In this document: piece after piece, positions 1 through 7,558 of the stretch
Layout of the letters: every line of letters starts with the position of its first letter
Position numbering within the stretch: position 1 is the stretch's first letter
NCBI GenBank assembly: GCA_028291545.1
Contig: JAQGHR010000072.1
Coordinates: 62,001-126,000 of the forward strand
From: Planctomycetota bacterium
GTDB taxonomy: Bacteria > Planctomycetota > Planctomycetia > Isosphaerales > Isosphaeraceae
Length of the DNA stretch: 64,000 nucleotides
Reading direction: 5' to 3'
Program-made: the position numbers and the translations under genes
The notes under the pieces: generated by a model
Told to the model about the DNA's origin: nothing
Seen by the model: the letters and a program-made list of their open reading frames with translations, nothing else
Databases searched by the model: none

Positions 1-321
1 CGTCTTGCCATCGTCGGTCACGCGGGCACCGGAGATCCGCAATTGCCCGAGCGGAGGGCCCAGACTTTGGACGTCCGTCACGACATGGGTGCCCGGCGTA
101 CCTTGGTTATTCGCTCGACGGAAGGTGTAATAGCAGAGGGACTGACCGGCTGCTCGCTCGACGATGGCCTTTGCGGCCGCGGGGTCAAGTGGCCGGTCGT
201 AGGTGACCCGAACTTCGAACGGGCCGGCCGGCCAGCAATCGATCGCGAGGGGATCCGCACCAAGAGATTCGCCCGCCGGGACAGCGAGATTGAGCAAGAC
301 CACCAGGACGATCCATCGCAT
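1..321 (-). CDS. Partial secreted protein of unknown function, cut by the window edge
   Basis: The frame is open from an ATG at 321 to the window edge, so only the N-terminal 107 residues are visible. It begins MRWIVLVVLLNLAVPAGES, a short charged start, a hydrophobic stretch and a small-residue region, which reads as a signal peptide cleaved near residue 20-22. The mature part starts DPLAIDCWPAGPFEVRVTYD and contains one Cys and an ERAAGQSLCYYTF segment. I do not recognise the family. It diverges from the endonuclease III-like gene, with about 80 bases between them. The export prediction is reasonable. Function is unknown. Confidence 0.6.
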   Translation of the reverse strand, partial: MRWIVLVVLLNLAVPAGESLGADPLAIDCWPAGPFEVRVTYDRPLDPAAAKAIVERAAGQSLCYYTFRRANNQGTPGTHVVTDVQSLGPPLGQLRISGARVTDDGKT

Positions 322-401
322 GTTCTCGCGCCACCCTGAAGGATTGATCGATCGGAGCCGTCACCGGAATTCCTCGAACATCCTATCGCCCTCCAGTCCT
401 G

Positions 402-1166
402 ATGGACAACCTGCGTCTTGGCCCTGAATTTGCGTCCTCGCGCCCTATCATGCCAAGATCCAGCCGCAAGAAAGTCAGTGTGAGGACGATCGAAGCCAAG
501 GAACCCTTCGATATCGACGAGGTCTTTCGACGCCTCCGCGATGCCTGTGCCGAGTTGCCAAAGGCGGCGATGTTCGACTTGAGGGATCGAGGGTATTCGA
601 GTCCGTTCGAGCAACTTGTCGGCAGCCTGATCTCGGCCAGAACTCGGGACGAGACCACCACGGCGGTTTGCCTCCGCCTGTTCCATGTCGCCAACACCCC
701 TCAGGCGATGGTGTCCCTGAGCGAAGAACACCTCGCCGATCTCCTGCGCCCCGCGACGTTTCCCGAACCGAAGGCGCGGGACATCCTCGCGCTCTCTCGC
801 CGTATACTCTCCGAGTACGGTGGCAGGGTGCCGGAGACGGTCGAGGAACTGACCTCGTTTCGCGGCGTTGGGCCGAAGATCGCGGCGTTGACCCTCGCGG
901 TCGGATTCGGTCGACCTGCCATCGCCGTGGATGTTCACGTCCACCGGATCACGAACCGATGGGGCTACGTTCATACAGCAACGCCCGAGAAGACGGCACT
1001 CGCTCTCGCTCTAGAGCTGCCAGAGCGCTACTGGATCGAGATCAATGAGCGCCTCGTTCCCTTCGGCAAATGGATCTGCACCGCGGCACGACCAAAGTGC
1101 CCGGTCTGCCCGCTGCTTTCGCTATGCCGTCAGGTGGGAGTCGCCGATTCGGTGATGACTGCCTAG
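402..1166 (+). CDS. Endonuclease III-like base-excision DNA glycosylase (HhH-GPD, 4Fe-4S)
   Basis: This is an Nth-type DNA glycosylase/AP lyase acting on oxidised pyrimidines in base excision repair in the cytoplasm. The 254-residue frame has the HhH-GPD core at about residues 65-215. The helix-hairpin-helix reads FRGVGPK, with the expected catalytic lysine K159, and it is followed by AIAVDVHVHR with the catalytic aspartate D177. The C-terminus has the iron-sulphur ligands C226, C233, C236 and C242 in the family spacing C-x6-C-x2-C-x5-C. No clear Shine-Dalgarno decides the start. ATG 402 is the longest option, and ATG 450 (MPRSSRKK) would remove 16 weakly conserved residues. The stop lies one base from the stop of the convergent downstream gene. 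The family call is secure. Exact substrate (Nth versus a MutY-like or planctomycete-specific relative) is less so. Confidence 0.9.
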   Translation: MDNLRLGPEFASSRPIMPRSSRKKVSVRTIEAKEPFDIDEVFRRLRDACAELPKAAMFDLRDRGYSSPFEQLVGSLISARTRDETTTAVCLRLFHVANTPQAMVSLSEEHLADLLRPATFPEPKARDILALSRRILSEYGGRVPETVEELTSFRGVGPKIAALTLAVGFGRPAIAVDVHVHRITNRWGYVHTATPEKTALALALELPERYWIEINERLVPFGKWICTAARPKCPVCPLLSLCRQVGVADSVMTA

Positions 1167-1167
1167 C

Positions 1168-2994
1168 TCACTTGCTTCCCGGCGGAGCAACGATCAAGAG
1201 TGAGGCACTGCCGCCCGCCCGGACCGGCACGTCCCCGCGCCGAACGTCCTTCACGGTGCCTTTGGCAAGATATTCGTACGGTTTCCCTGTGAAACACGAT
1301 TCGGCCAGAGTGGCCCGCAGGGAGCCGCGTTCAACCTGGAACATCGGGGCGTCCATCGGGTCGGTCGTCGTGTGGCACAGGCCGCCGAGAATCTCGGTCG
1401 TCGAGCCGGTAGTCGATGAAACGAGAATGCCGCCACGTTCCGTCTTGAAACCGAGGACCCAGAGACGGCCGCCGTTCGTAACGTGCGTCCCCTCGTTCTC
1501 CACATTGAACTGCCTGGCCCAGACACTCTGCCTGCCAAATCGCCAATCAGAGAAAGGATTCGAACAAACGTCCTCAAGGAAGAGATCCCCGGACCCCGTA
1601 AAACGGCCGCTCGTGTTGCAGCAGTCCTTGATGACGAGGGTGCGGGACGACGCGTTGTCCAGTGTCGGCGTCTTAACATAACCGCCACTAAAACGCTCGA
1701 AAAGCACGAGGGGAGCCCCCCCTTCCACGACGCGAAACGCGGGCTCGCCCTTCAGGTCTTCGGGGAGCAGAGTCGCCTCGCAACCGATCAGGCGGCGGGC
1801 CTTGCCGCGAATGAGGATGGTCTTGCCGATCTTGTACGACCCGCAGGGGAAATAAACGGTGGTCTTTCCCGAATCGATGGCCTTCTGGATGGCCTCGGAA
1901 TCGTCTCCGTCGTCGTTCACCTTCGCGCCGAAATGCGTGGGGCTGACCCAATCCCTGAGGTCGTCCCACGGGAGTTCCGGGGTCTCCTTGACGACCATCG
2001 GTTTGACGGACGTGGAATCCCCGACGCTCGGATGCGACAGGAACTCCGCGACGGTTCGCCCTGAGTCGGGGCGTCGGGAGTTGGCGGAATTGCGGATCGT
2101 CTCGGCGTAGCCAACCGAGGAAACATTGCGGGCATGGAGGAAAGCGTCGTTCAAGACCCCCGGCCTGGCGGCCGCACCGGGAGCCCCGCGCAGGACAGCA
2201 TCGACCAGTACGAGCAAGCCCGCGCCCCCAGCGTTCACCACGGCCGGCACACTATTGCGGCTGGTCAGCCCTCGCAGGCTGAGGCATTGTCCTTCATTGA
2301 CCAGGCCGAAACGATTCTGATTTTCGAGCGCCAGATGCTCGATGGTGATGCTATCGACGACGTGAGCCGCCCGGACGCCGTAATCGAATCCGGAGACTTT
2401 CACGTTCTTGATCAAACACGGCCCGTTCTCGTCCGTGTATGCCAGGTCCAGACCAACGACGCCCTTCCCGTCGCCTGACCGGATCGTCACGTCGCGGATG
2501 CACCCCTGATTATTGGCAATGAACTGCACGCCGGTGGCGCCGCTATTGCGCCTGCCCGTGTCGATCGTGAGATCGCGAATGGCGTTGCGGAACCTTCGAG
2601 CGGGACCCTGACCGGTCCAGATCATCGCCTTCGGTGCTTTGGGATCGCTGTATCCGTCGCAGCCGTCGGCAAGGCGTAAGATCGTCTTCTCGCGACTTTG
2701 GCCCTGGAGGATCGTGTTTTTCTCCTCCGACCCATCAATCGTCCCATGCGGCCACTTCAGCGTGTTAGAAATGCGATACGAGCCGTTGGGGAGGTAAACG
2801 ATGCGCCCACCGTTGGGGTACGCATTGAGTGCCTTCTGGATGGCGACGGTATCATCCTTCAGGCCATCTCCCTTTGCGCCGAAGTCCTTGACGTTGAGGG
2901 TGCCGGCATCTTTGGGGAAGACAATACCGTCCGCGGGAGCGAATCTCGGCGAGACGAGAAGCAAGATCGTCGCGGCGGAGATCGCTCGGATCAT
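1168..2994 (-). CDS. Exported right-handed beta-helix protein, pectate-lyase superfamily type
   Basis: The product has about 608 residues with a signal peptide (MIRAISAATILLLVSP). It carries two copies of the Pectate_lyase_3/GH55-like entry motif: LNVKDFGAKGDGLKDDT near the mature N-terminus and HFGAKVNDDGDDSEAIQKAI in the second half. Each is followed by YLPNGSYRI or YFPCGSYKI, as in beta-helix polysaccharide-active enzymes. It probably binds or cleaves a polysaccharide outside the cytoplasm, but catalytic residues cannot be assigned. The ATG at 2994 forms an ATGA overlap with the stop of the upstream gene and has a GAGG about 8 bases ahead. ATG 3000 is the alternative. The coupling suggests co-translation with the unknown gene at 2991-3914. 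Confidence 0.8.
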   Translation of the reverse strand: MIRAISAATILLLVSPRFAPADGIVFPKDAGTLNVKDFGAKGDGLKDDTVAIQKALNAYPNGGRIVYLPNGSYRISNTLKWPHGTIDGSEEKNTILQGQSREKTILRLADGCDGYSDPKAPKAMIWTGQGPARRFRNAIRDLTIDTGRRNSGATGVQFIANNQGCIRDVTIRSGDGKGVVGLDLAYTDENGPCLIKNVKVSGFDYGVRAAHVVDSITIEHLALENQNRFGLVNEGQCLSLRGLTSRNSVPAVVNAGGAGLLVLVDAVLRGAPGAAARPGVLNDAFLHARNVSSVGYAETIRNSANSRRPDSGRTVAEFLSHPSVGDSTSVKPMVVKETPELPWDDLRDWVSPTHFGAKVNDDGDDSEAIQKAIDSGKTTVYFPCGSYKIGKTILIRGKARRLIGCEATLLPEDLKGEPAFRVVEGGAPLVLFERFSGGYVKTPTLDNASSRTLVIKDCCNTSGRFTGSGDLFLEDVCSNPFSDWRFGRQSVWARQFNVENEGTHVTNGGRLWVLGFKTERGGILVSSTTGSTTEILGGLCHTTTDPMDAPMFQVERGSLRATLAESCFTGKPYEYLAKGTVKDVRRGDVPVRAGGSASLLIVAPPGSK

Positions 2995-3914
2995 TGCCAT
3001 CGCCTCGGCGGTGCGCCGTCGAACCGGCCGGTGGGCGGATTGAATTTGACGCCGACCTGCCAGAGAAGGTCCGGCTGGTGCTTGGCAAGGAGGTATTTCA
3101 TGACGACCTCGTCCGACGGTGGCATGCCCGGGTCCTGAAAGACCACGCACAGGCGAGCTTCGCCGCGCAGGGTCTTGGCGTTCCACACTTCAATTAACGC
3201 ATGGGGCCGTCGCGGAATTCGATAGTAGCGATCGCCATGACAGACCGTCACGCGGTCAAATCGACAGAATTCGTCGAATTCCTTGGGCTCAACGACGTCT
3301 CGAACGAGTTCTGCGGCGACCAGCTCCGGAACGCCGGAACCGGCCCCGGAGACCTCAAGTCGCATCGGCTCATCCTCGCGCGTGGGGTTCGGACGGCTCT
3401 TGCCCTCGATCACGCGGAACGTTTCGTATTCGACGAGCCTGGCGTAGCCGGCCCGAAGCGCGGGGCTCTCGATGACCATCTGCGGAAATTTCGATGCGGA
3501 ACGGACCACCTCGTGCGCGAAAGCACTGACCTCGCGCTGGAGCTTCTCCATCCAGAACCGGGGAAGCTTATCCCGGTCGCTCGCACTGTAACGAAAGACG
3601 TGGGGGCCGACGTCGGGAACGGTGACATCGATCTCGGCGACGGGCCGGTCTTGTGTTCGTAAGACGTCCTCGTAGCTCGCCTCGCCCCGAACGAACCGCT
3701 CGGCGGCGGCCTGGGGCGCGACGTTCTTCATGCGGACAACGCGATACGACGGCCGGGCGCGGAAGCGGACCTCTCGGGCGCTGAGATCGAGCGTGCTCCG
3801 GGCGTCGTCGGCGTCAATCTCCCAGCGAAGGTAGCCCGTTCGGATCATCCCGCGTCGCGGGAAGTACGGAGCGTGGGCGTGGACTGCGGTCGGAACGGAC
3901 GCGGTCGCGTCCAT
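2991..3914 (-). CDS. Unknown 307-residue protein, translationally coupled to a beta-helix protein
   Basis: I do not recognise this family. The product is 307 residues, has no signal peptide or membrane segment, and is rich in charged residues. Its C-terminal third has an RVTVCHGDRYYRI segment, an ALIEVWN segment and an LCVVFQDPGMPPSDEV segment. The reading frame has normal high-GC codon use and ends in an ATGA overlap with the downstream beta-helix gene, so it is very probably real. The 79-residue gene at 3941-4180 lies 26 bases upstream on the same strand. The start at 3914 lacks an obvious Shine-Dalgarno and an ATG 22 codons later is possible. Confidence 0.6.
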   Translation of the reverse strand: MDATASVPTAVHAHAPYFPRRGMIRTGYLRWEIDADDARSTLDLSAREVRFRARPSYRVVRMKNVAPQAAAERFVRGEASYEDVLRTQDRPVAEIDVTVPDVGPHVFRYSASDRDKLPRFWMEKLQREVSAFAHEVVRSASKFPQMVIESPALRAGYARLVEYETFRVIEGKSRPNPTREDEPMRLEVSGAGSGVPELVAAELVRDVVEPKEFDEFCRFDRVTVCHGDRYYRIPRRPHALIEVWNAKTLRGEARLCVVFQDPGMPPSDEVVMKYLLAKHQPDLLWQVGVKFNPPTGRFDGAPPRRWQ

Positions 3915-3940
3915 TTCGCGTCGAAGTCATCGTCGCTCGC

Positions 3941-4180
3941 TCAGCACTTCAGACCGCCTCCCTGGATGGCCGGCACGAGCAGAATCTCGGGCGCCGTGGC
4001 GTCGAACTCCCGGATCGCCCGCGTCTGTCCGGGGCCATCGAGGCGGAACGCCAGGCGGCCGGCGACGAAATTCTCGGCAAATGCCGCTCGTGCGCGGTCG
4101 ATGGTCTCGGGATTCTTGGTATCCCACTCGGCGAGGCACAGGTCGCCGTGGCCGGTTTTGAGGAGTCGCAACTTCGCCAT
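3941..4180 (-). CDS. Small unknown protein ending in a Gly-Gly-Gly tail
   Basis: The product is a 79-residue soluble protein starting MAKLRLLKTGHGDLCLAEWD and ending EILLVPAIQGGGLKC. A GGAG lies about 12 bases before the ATG. The ending, a hydrophobic strand then a proline, a few residues and GG near the C-terminus, resembles the tails of small beta-grasp proteins such as MoaD/ThiS and ubiquitin-like bacterial proteins. The resemblance is short and could be chance. It sits upstream of, and on the same strand as, the 307-residue unknown (26-base gap). No E1-like or JAB-peptidase gene is visible nearby. Function is unknown. Confidence 0.55.
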   Translation of the reverse strand: MAKLRLLKTGHGDLCLAEWDTKNPETIDRARAAFAENFVAGRLAFRLDGPGQTRAIREFDATAPEILLVPAIQGGGLKC

Positions 4181-4293
4181 GATCGGTTCTCGCTCCGTCC
4201 TGACGTCGGCCCCGCTGCTGAGCGGGTGCCTTCCCTGAGATGAGTCCTATTCGCGGTCCCATTGTAGTCATTGGGCGGCGTGGCAACCAGCGA

Positions 4294-5790
4294 TCAGGCC
4301 CTCGGATGGAACAACCGCTGGTAGAGTGCGAGTATCTTGCCCAATCTGTCGGAGTAGGGAAACAAATGCGGCCGAAATCCCCCCGGCCGGCGTTCGTGAA
4401 GGGTCTGAGCCTCGACGAATTCCCGGAGTCCGATCGCCCCCCGAACGCGACCGAAACCGCTCGACTTGGTCCCGCCGAACGGAGCCGCGGCCAGGCCCGA
4501 GGGCGTGACCGCGTCGTTGATCGTGACCATCCCCGCTTCAAGCCGATCAGCGATCGCGCGACATCGCTTGAGATCTCGCCCCCACACACTTGCGGCCAAT
4601 CCGTAGGACCAATAATTGGAGAGGCTGACCGCCATGTCGTCTGAGTCCATGCTCTGAACGATCACCACCGGGCCGAAGATGCCTTCGAGATGGGCCTCGG
4701 TCCCACGCTCGTCATCGAACAGGACCGTTGGTCGATAAAACCAGCCGGGACCGTCGATCGGCTCTCCACCACAAAGGAGTTCGGCGCCGGCCGCGACGGC
4801 ATCGTGAATCCTCGCATGAAATTCCGCTCGCGCTCGTTCGGAGATCATTGGCCCCATGTCCACGCTACCCGTGGCGGGGTCGCCGACTCGCAAGGCTCTT
4901 GCACGCTGGGAGATCGCCTCGGCCCAGGGACGAGCATCGCCGACGACGTAGATCCGCTTCACGGCTACGCAGGTCTGGCCCGCACCGACGAATGCGGCCC
5001 AGGTCAGAGCGGATACGGTCGAGTCGAACGGCGCGTCGGGTAACACGACCGCAGGATCAAATCCCGAGAGCTCCATCACGGCGGGAACCAGGTGCTCGGA
5101 AAAGGCCGTCAGAACGCGACGGCCCGTTTCAACGCCACCCGTGAAGAACCCCTTGGCGAGGTTGCGCGTCTCGATCATCGCTTGACCGACGTCCCCGCCG
5201 CCGAAGAGCGAGGCGATGAGATTGACCGGCACACCGGCCTCGTGGAATCGGTCGCGGAGATGGCTGGCGACCAAGGGGCAATGTTCCGACGACTTCCACG
5301 CGACTCCATTTCCCGCCACGATCGCCTGTACGATCGCGCTAGCATCGAGCAGGACCGGATAATTCCAGGTCCCGATGATCCCAACCACCCCGAGCGGGCG
5401 CCACCGAACGACCGCTGGCTTCATCAGGGCCGCGCGTTGCCAGCCGGCCCCAATTCGCTCGTCGGCCAGAAACCCGCGAGCGTTCTTGACGGTCCAGCGG
5501 ATCGCATCGAGCGTGGCGATCATCTCGAACCGAGCTTCCGGAAGCGGCTTGCCGATCTCGTCGCGGATGGCCCGAGCCATCGTGTCGGAATCCCGCGAGA
5601 GGATCGACCAGAATCGTTGAATGACTTCGATGCGATGACGGATCGGGGTCGTGGCCCAGGCTTCCTGCGCATCTCTCGCGCCGGCGACCAGGAGAGCGAC
5701 ATCGGCGGGAGCCGTGCCCTCGATCCGGGCGATTTCCCTCCCAGTGGCCGGATTGCAGGCTATCAGGGGCTCGCGATCGACCGTGGCCAT
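4294..5790 (-). CDS. Aldehyde dehydrogenase family protein
   Basis: This 498-residue protein has the usual length of NAD(P)-dependent aldehyde dehydrogenases, which oxidise aldehydes to acids. It has the nucleotide-site GTWNYP motif at about 140-145, the conserved lysine in AWKSSEH (K166), FFTGGVETG at 216-223, the general-base glutamate in MELSGFDP (E240) and the catalytic cysteine in GAGQTC (C274). The C-terminal PFGGTKSSGFGR motif is intact. ELSGFD replaces the more common ELGGK, so this is a divergent subgroup. It lies 9 bases downstream of a family 2 glycosyltransferase on the same strand and is probably co-transcribed with it. Aldehyde dehydrogenase plus such a glycosyltransferase recalls C30 carotenoid (diaponeurosporenoate-type) pathways, but that link is inference. 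Confidence 0.9.
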   Translation of the reverse strand: MATVDREPLIACNPATGREIARIEGTAPADVALLVAGARDAQEAWATTPIRHRIEVIQRFWSILSRDSDTMARAIRDEIGKPLPEARFEMIATLDAIRWTVKNARGFLADERIGAGWQRAALMKPAVVRWRPLGVVGIIGTWNYPVLLDASAIVQAIVAGNGVAWKSSEHCPLVASHLRDRFHEAGVPVNLIASLFGGGDVGQAMIETRNLAKGFFTGGVETGRRVLTAFSEHLVPAVMELSGFDPAVVLPDAPFDSTVSALTWAAFVGAGQTCVAVKRIYVVGDARPWAEAISQRARALRVGDPATGSVDMGPMISERARAEFHARIHDAVAAGAELLCGGEPIDGPGWFYRPTVLFDDERGTEAHLEGIFGPVVIVQSMDSDDMAVSLSNYWSYGLAASVWGRDLKRCRAIADRLEAGMVTINDAVTPSGLAAAPFGGTKSSGFGRVRGAIGLREFVEAQTLHERRPGGFRPHLFPYSDRLGKILALYQRLFHPRA

Positions 5791-5799
5791 GATGGTTCC

Positions 5800-7014
5800 C
5801 TAGACCGAGGAGGACGCGGCACCTTCGGCGGCCTTCGGCCCGTATACCGTCCCGCGCCAGGTCACACGCCCCGTCCTGCACATCCCGATCGCTTTCGCGC
5901 ACACCCAGATCATCAAGAGGCCCGCCAGCGTGTACCACAACGCATATCTTGCCGAGGATGGGGAAGAGAAACGATACATGCGGTACAGCACCGAGGTCTT
6001 CAGGATCTGATGAACGATCCCTAGCCCCAGCAACCACCAGGCGAACGGTCCGGCCGCACCCAGGATCAGCATCGCGGCGGCCACCAGGACGGCCACATCT
6101 CCGGTTTGACTGAAAATGAGGGGCTCCACCACCTTGCCGATCAGCGGCAGGGCTCGCCTGCCGAGGGCGTCGTACAGGATGCGGCTCCAGCCTCTGATAA
6201 TCTGCGCCAGGTTCGTGTACATCCGCGTGGAGCTGATCTCGGTGCTCATGGCGACCCGGATCGGGAGGCCCAGCGCCTTGACCCGCTTGGCCAGGTAAAT
6301 GTCCTCGACAAAGCGATCCCGCACCGCCTCGTGTCCGCCCGAAGCGAGGTACGCATCCTGGCGGATCAAGATGTATTGCCCGTTGGCAAACGCCAGCGTG
6401 TCGGCGTCGTTGTTCACGCGAAACAACGGGAACGATCGCATGAGGACGATCCCGGCCAGGGGCTGGATGACCTTCTCCCAGAACGACTCGCACCGCATCT
6501 CCGGGACCAGGCTCGCCATCACCGCCTTGTTCGCACGGGCGTACTCCATCATCACGGAGAGGCTCTCGGGCGCATGGCGCGTGTCCGCGTCCAGGAACCA
6601 GAACCATTCGCCCTTGCTCTCGGCCGAGGCCACATGCAGGGCGTGGGTTTTTCCGGTCCAACCATCCGGTAGCTGGTGAATCGAGATCAGGCGAACGCGT
6701 GGGTCGCTCTGCGCGGCCCGACGAGCGATCTCCGCAGTCCCGTCGCTGCTTCGATCGTCGACGACGACGATTTCCAGGTTCGGATAGTTCTGGGTCTGAA
6801 CCGATCGCAGGCAGTCGCCCAGGGTCCCCTGCTCGTCCTTGGCCGGGATAATCGCCGAGACGAGCGGAGCATCCTCGCCCGAAGAGTATCCGGGCGATGA
6901 TCGACTCAAAAAATCGAACTTGCCGAAGATGATGGTAATGGCCAGGTGGCGAATCGGCCAGGCGGCGACAATGGCGGCGTAGATCCAGAGGATCGTCCGT
7001 TCGGTGGAGGTCAT
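5800..7014 (-). CDS. Family 2 glycosyltransferase, membrane-anchored (CrtQ/HpnB-like)
   Basis: The 404-residue product has an N-terminal membrane segment (residues 8-30), a cytoplasmic GT2 domain and two or three C-terminal membrane helices (about 300-385). GT-A motifs are clear: AIIPAKDE near 54-61, VVDDRSSDGT at 84-93, the metal-binding DAD at 142-144, a VEDIYLAKRV acceptor-side motif and RGWSR. The ending WRGTVYGPK resembles the C-terminal motif of diaponeurosporenoate glycosyltransferases and of hopene-associated HpnB proteins. A lipid or carotenoid acceptor is therefore likely, but which one cannot be decided from sequence alone. It lies between the small DUF2802-like gene (7 bases upstream) and the aldehyde dehydrogenase (9 bases downstream), so all three are probably one transcript. 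Confidence 0.85.
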   Translation of the reverse strand: MTSTERTILWIYAAIVAAWPIRHLAITIIFGKFDFLSRSSPGYSSGEDAPLVSAIIPAKDEQGTLGDCLRSVQTQNYPNLEIVVVDDRSSDGTAEIARRAAQSDPRVRLISIHQLPDGWTGKTHALHVASAESKGEWFWFLDADTRHAPESLSVMMEYARANKAVMASLVPEMRCESFWEKVIQPLAGIVLMRSFPLFRVNNDADTLAFANGQYILIRQDAYLASGGHEAVRDRFVEDIYLAKRVKALGLPIRVAMSTEISSTRMYTNLAQIIRGWSRILYDALGRRALPLIGKVVEPLIFSQTGDVAVLVAAAMLILGAAGPFAWWLLGLGIVHQILKTSVLYRMYRFSSPSSARYALWYTLAGLLMIWVCAKAIGMCRTGRVTWRGTVYGPKAAEGAASSSV

Positions 7015-7021
7015 CCCTGGG

Positions 7022-7492
7022 TTAGCCTCGTGATTCGGCGGGACGGTTACGTCGCAATCCGATGATCAACTCGATCTGACCGATGGGATGCCCCGTGGCA
7101 AGCGCGATCGCATCGAGAGGGGTGCCGGAGTCGGCCAGATCCCAGATTGCGCCGAACCGCTGAGCGAGTTCCGCCGGCAATTCCACCGACGCCGGGAGCC
7201 TGGGTGCGAGGTTCGGAACGGCGATCAGAACGGGCCGTTTCGGTTGCCTGGTTTCGGGTTCGTCCCGGCGTCGAGCGGGGACGAAGCCGGCCTTCAGATC
7301 TTGGGGTTCGGCAGGCGGAATCGTGTTGAAAGCCGCGAGTCGCCGTTCCTGACTGGCAACAATCGCCGAGAGCCGAGCCATCTCGGACGCGTGGGCACGC
7401 CCGTCGGACCATAACCGCCTTACGGCCGCCCCGATGAGCAAGAGGCCGGCCGATAAGACTCCGATACTCGCGATTTCCAGTCCCAACGACAT
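7022..7492 (-). CDS. Small single-span membrane protein, DUF2802/DUF6115-like
   Basis: The 156-residue product has an N-terminal transmembrane helix (SIGVLSAGLLLIGAAV), a basic linker and a C-terminal helical motif of the form LADSGTPLDAIALATGHPIG followed by QIELIIGLRR. That motif resembles the helix-turn-helix-like C-terminus of DUF2802/DUF6115 proteins, often found near motility or envelope genes. A perfect GGGAGG lies 7-8 bases before the ATG at 7492, which decides the start over an upstream ATG at 7531. Its function is unknown. It is probably the first gene of the transcript that continues with the glycosyltransferase. Confidence 0.7.
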   Translation of the reverse strand: MSLGLEIASIGVLSAGLLLIGAAVRRLWSDGRAHASEMARLSAIVASQERRLAAFNTIPPAEPQDLKAGFVPARRRDEPETRQPKRPVLIAVPNLAPRLPASVELPAELAQRFGAIWDLADSGTPLDAIALATGHPIGQIELIIGLRRNRPAESRG

Positions 7493-7558
7493 TGCTGCTC
7501 CCTCCCTGGATCGTCGCCCGACCATCCACATCCGGTCGAGCGCCTGGTTCCTGGCCTG

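Noticed and set aside
78-974. Open frame on the minus strand antisense to the endonuclease III-like gene
   Set aside because: Arg-rich composition without motifs. The nth-like frame has all catalytic and cluster residues, and the true minus-strand gene at 1-321 uses a different frame with a signal peptide.
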